The position numbers were made by a program, and so were the translations under genes. 6,659 nucleotides of DNA, taken from positions 1-6,659 of the forward strand of contig CAJZGT010000070.1 in assembly GCA_916048145.1 (NCBI GenBank). The letters run 5' to 3'. This document shows, piece by piece, positions 6,535 through 6,659 of this stretch. This DNA comes from an uncultured Streptococcus sp. Its GTDB lineage: Bacteria; Bacillota; Bacilli; Lactobacillales; Streptococcaceae. The notes under the pieces were generated by a model. The model saw only the letters and a program-made list of their open reading frames with translations. It was not told the DNA's origin and searched no databases. Each line of letters begins with the position of its first letter. Within the stretch, counting starts at the first letter, position 1.

Positions 6535-6563
6535 TTCAAAAAAAGAAGCAAATATGATATACT
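6535..6563 (+). promoter_or_regulatory. Promoter of ddl (extended -10)
   Basis: An extended -10, TGATATACT (TG 6555-6556, TATACT 6558-6563, five of six consensus bases), has a weak -35, TTCAAA (6535-6540, four of six), at an ideal 17-bp spacing. Transcription would start near 6570, leaving about 31 bases before the ddl start. The position just after a terminator supports an independent transcription unit. Confidence 0.75.
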
Positions 6564-6600
6564 AAAGAACGAGTATTCTAGTAGAATTGGAACAAGTAAT

Positions 6601-6659
6601 ATGAAACAAACGATTATTCTTTTATACGGTGGACGTAGTGCAGAGCGTGAAGTCTCTGT
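6601..6659 (+). CDS. ddl: D-alanine--D-alanine ligase, first 19 codons only
   Basis: The frame from ATG 6601 runs off the window end. The 19 complete codons begin MKQTIILLYGGRSAEREVS, the N-terminal start of Ddl, with the glycine-rich GGRSAEREVS segment that helps bind the first D-alanine. Ddl is a cytoplasmic ATP-grasp enzyme joining two D-alanines; the dipeptide is then added to the UDP-MurNAc tripeptide by MurF, usually encoded next in streptococci. The upstream ribosome binding site is weak (TTGGAA, about 6587-6592). A separate promoter and terminator set it apart from recR. Identity is based on the short N-terminus and on the known recR-ddl gene order, and both agree. Confidence 0.88.
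   Translation, partial: MKQTIILLYGGRSAEREVS

Noticed and set aside
1..6659. CRISPR arrays, tRNA or rRNA genes, complete insertion sequences, phage or defence genes
   Set aside because: No regularly spaced repeats, cloverleaf-like stretches, transposase frames or unrecognised gene clusters are present; apart from the BOX element the window is filled by recognisable chromosomal genes.

Overview
The window looks like chromosomal DNA of a mitis-group Streptococcus (S. pneumoniae, S. mitis, S. pseudopneumoniae or a close relative). Three things point there: the gene order sialic-acid genes / RpiR regulator / pbp2b / recR / ddl; a low-GC coding style with extended -10 promoters; and a BOX-type intergenic repeat whose boxA part resembles the pneumococcal BOX PCR target. 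The PBP2b protein differs from the R6 pneumococcal sequence, as I recall it, at many scattered places, so a non-pneumococcal species or a divergent (mosaic) allele is likely. No database was searched.

Layout. Bases 1-554 hold the 3' part of a YesL/DUF624-type membrane protein. Bases 555-726 hold a sugar-controlled promoter: a near-consensus -35/-10 pair with a cre (CcpA) site lying across the -35. It drives a two-gene unit, an N-acetylneuraminate lyase family protein (727-1644) and a ROK-family sugar kinase (1662-2558). A 105-bp BOX element (2529-2633) overlaps the kinase end and supplies its last codons and stop. A strong bidirectional terminator (2645-2680) then separates the kinase from the convergent rpiR-family regulator (3519-2668, minus strand). 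Bases 3520-3758 are a divergent promoter region serving the regulator and pbp2b. PBP2b (3759-5816) and recR (5827-6423) are closely spaced and probably co-transcribed. A terminator (6467-6502) and a new promoter (6535-6563) precede ddl, of which only the first 59 bases are present.

How the genes work together. The left half is a sialic-acid use module. The lyase would split N-acetylneuraminate into ManNAc and pyruvate, the kinase would make ManNAc-6-phosphate, and the regulator with its SIS sugar-phosphate domain would sense an intermediate and control the module together with CcpA. The YesL-type protein is commonly found with carbohydrate transport genes. The right half is housekeeping: a transpeptidase for peripheral cell-wall synthesis, a recombination-repair mediator, and D-Ala-D-Ala ligase, which makes the dipeptide at the end of the stem peptide that PBPs act on.

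I see no clearly new system. The points most worth a second look are the BOX element that has become part of the kinase gene, the sequence shared between boxC and the adjoining terminator (possible alternative pairing), the cre/-35 overlap with repeated TGAAA/TTTCA arms, the inverted repeat in the regulator leader, the zinc-motif-less kinase, a Gly at a substrate-contact position of the lyase, and the PBP2b substitutions near the active-site motifs.
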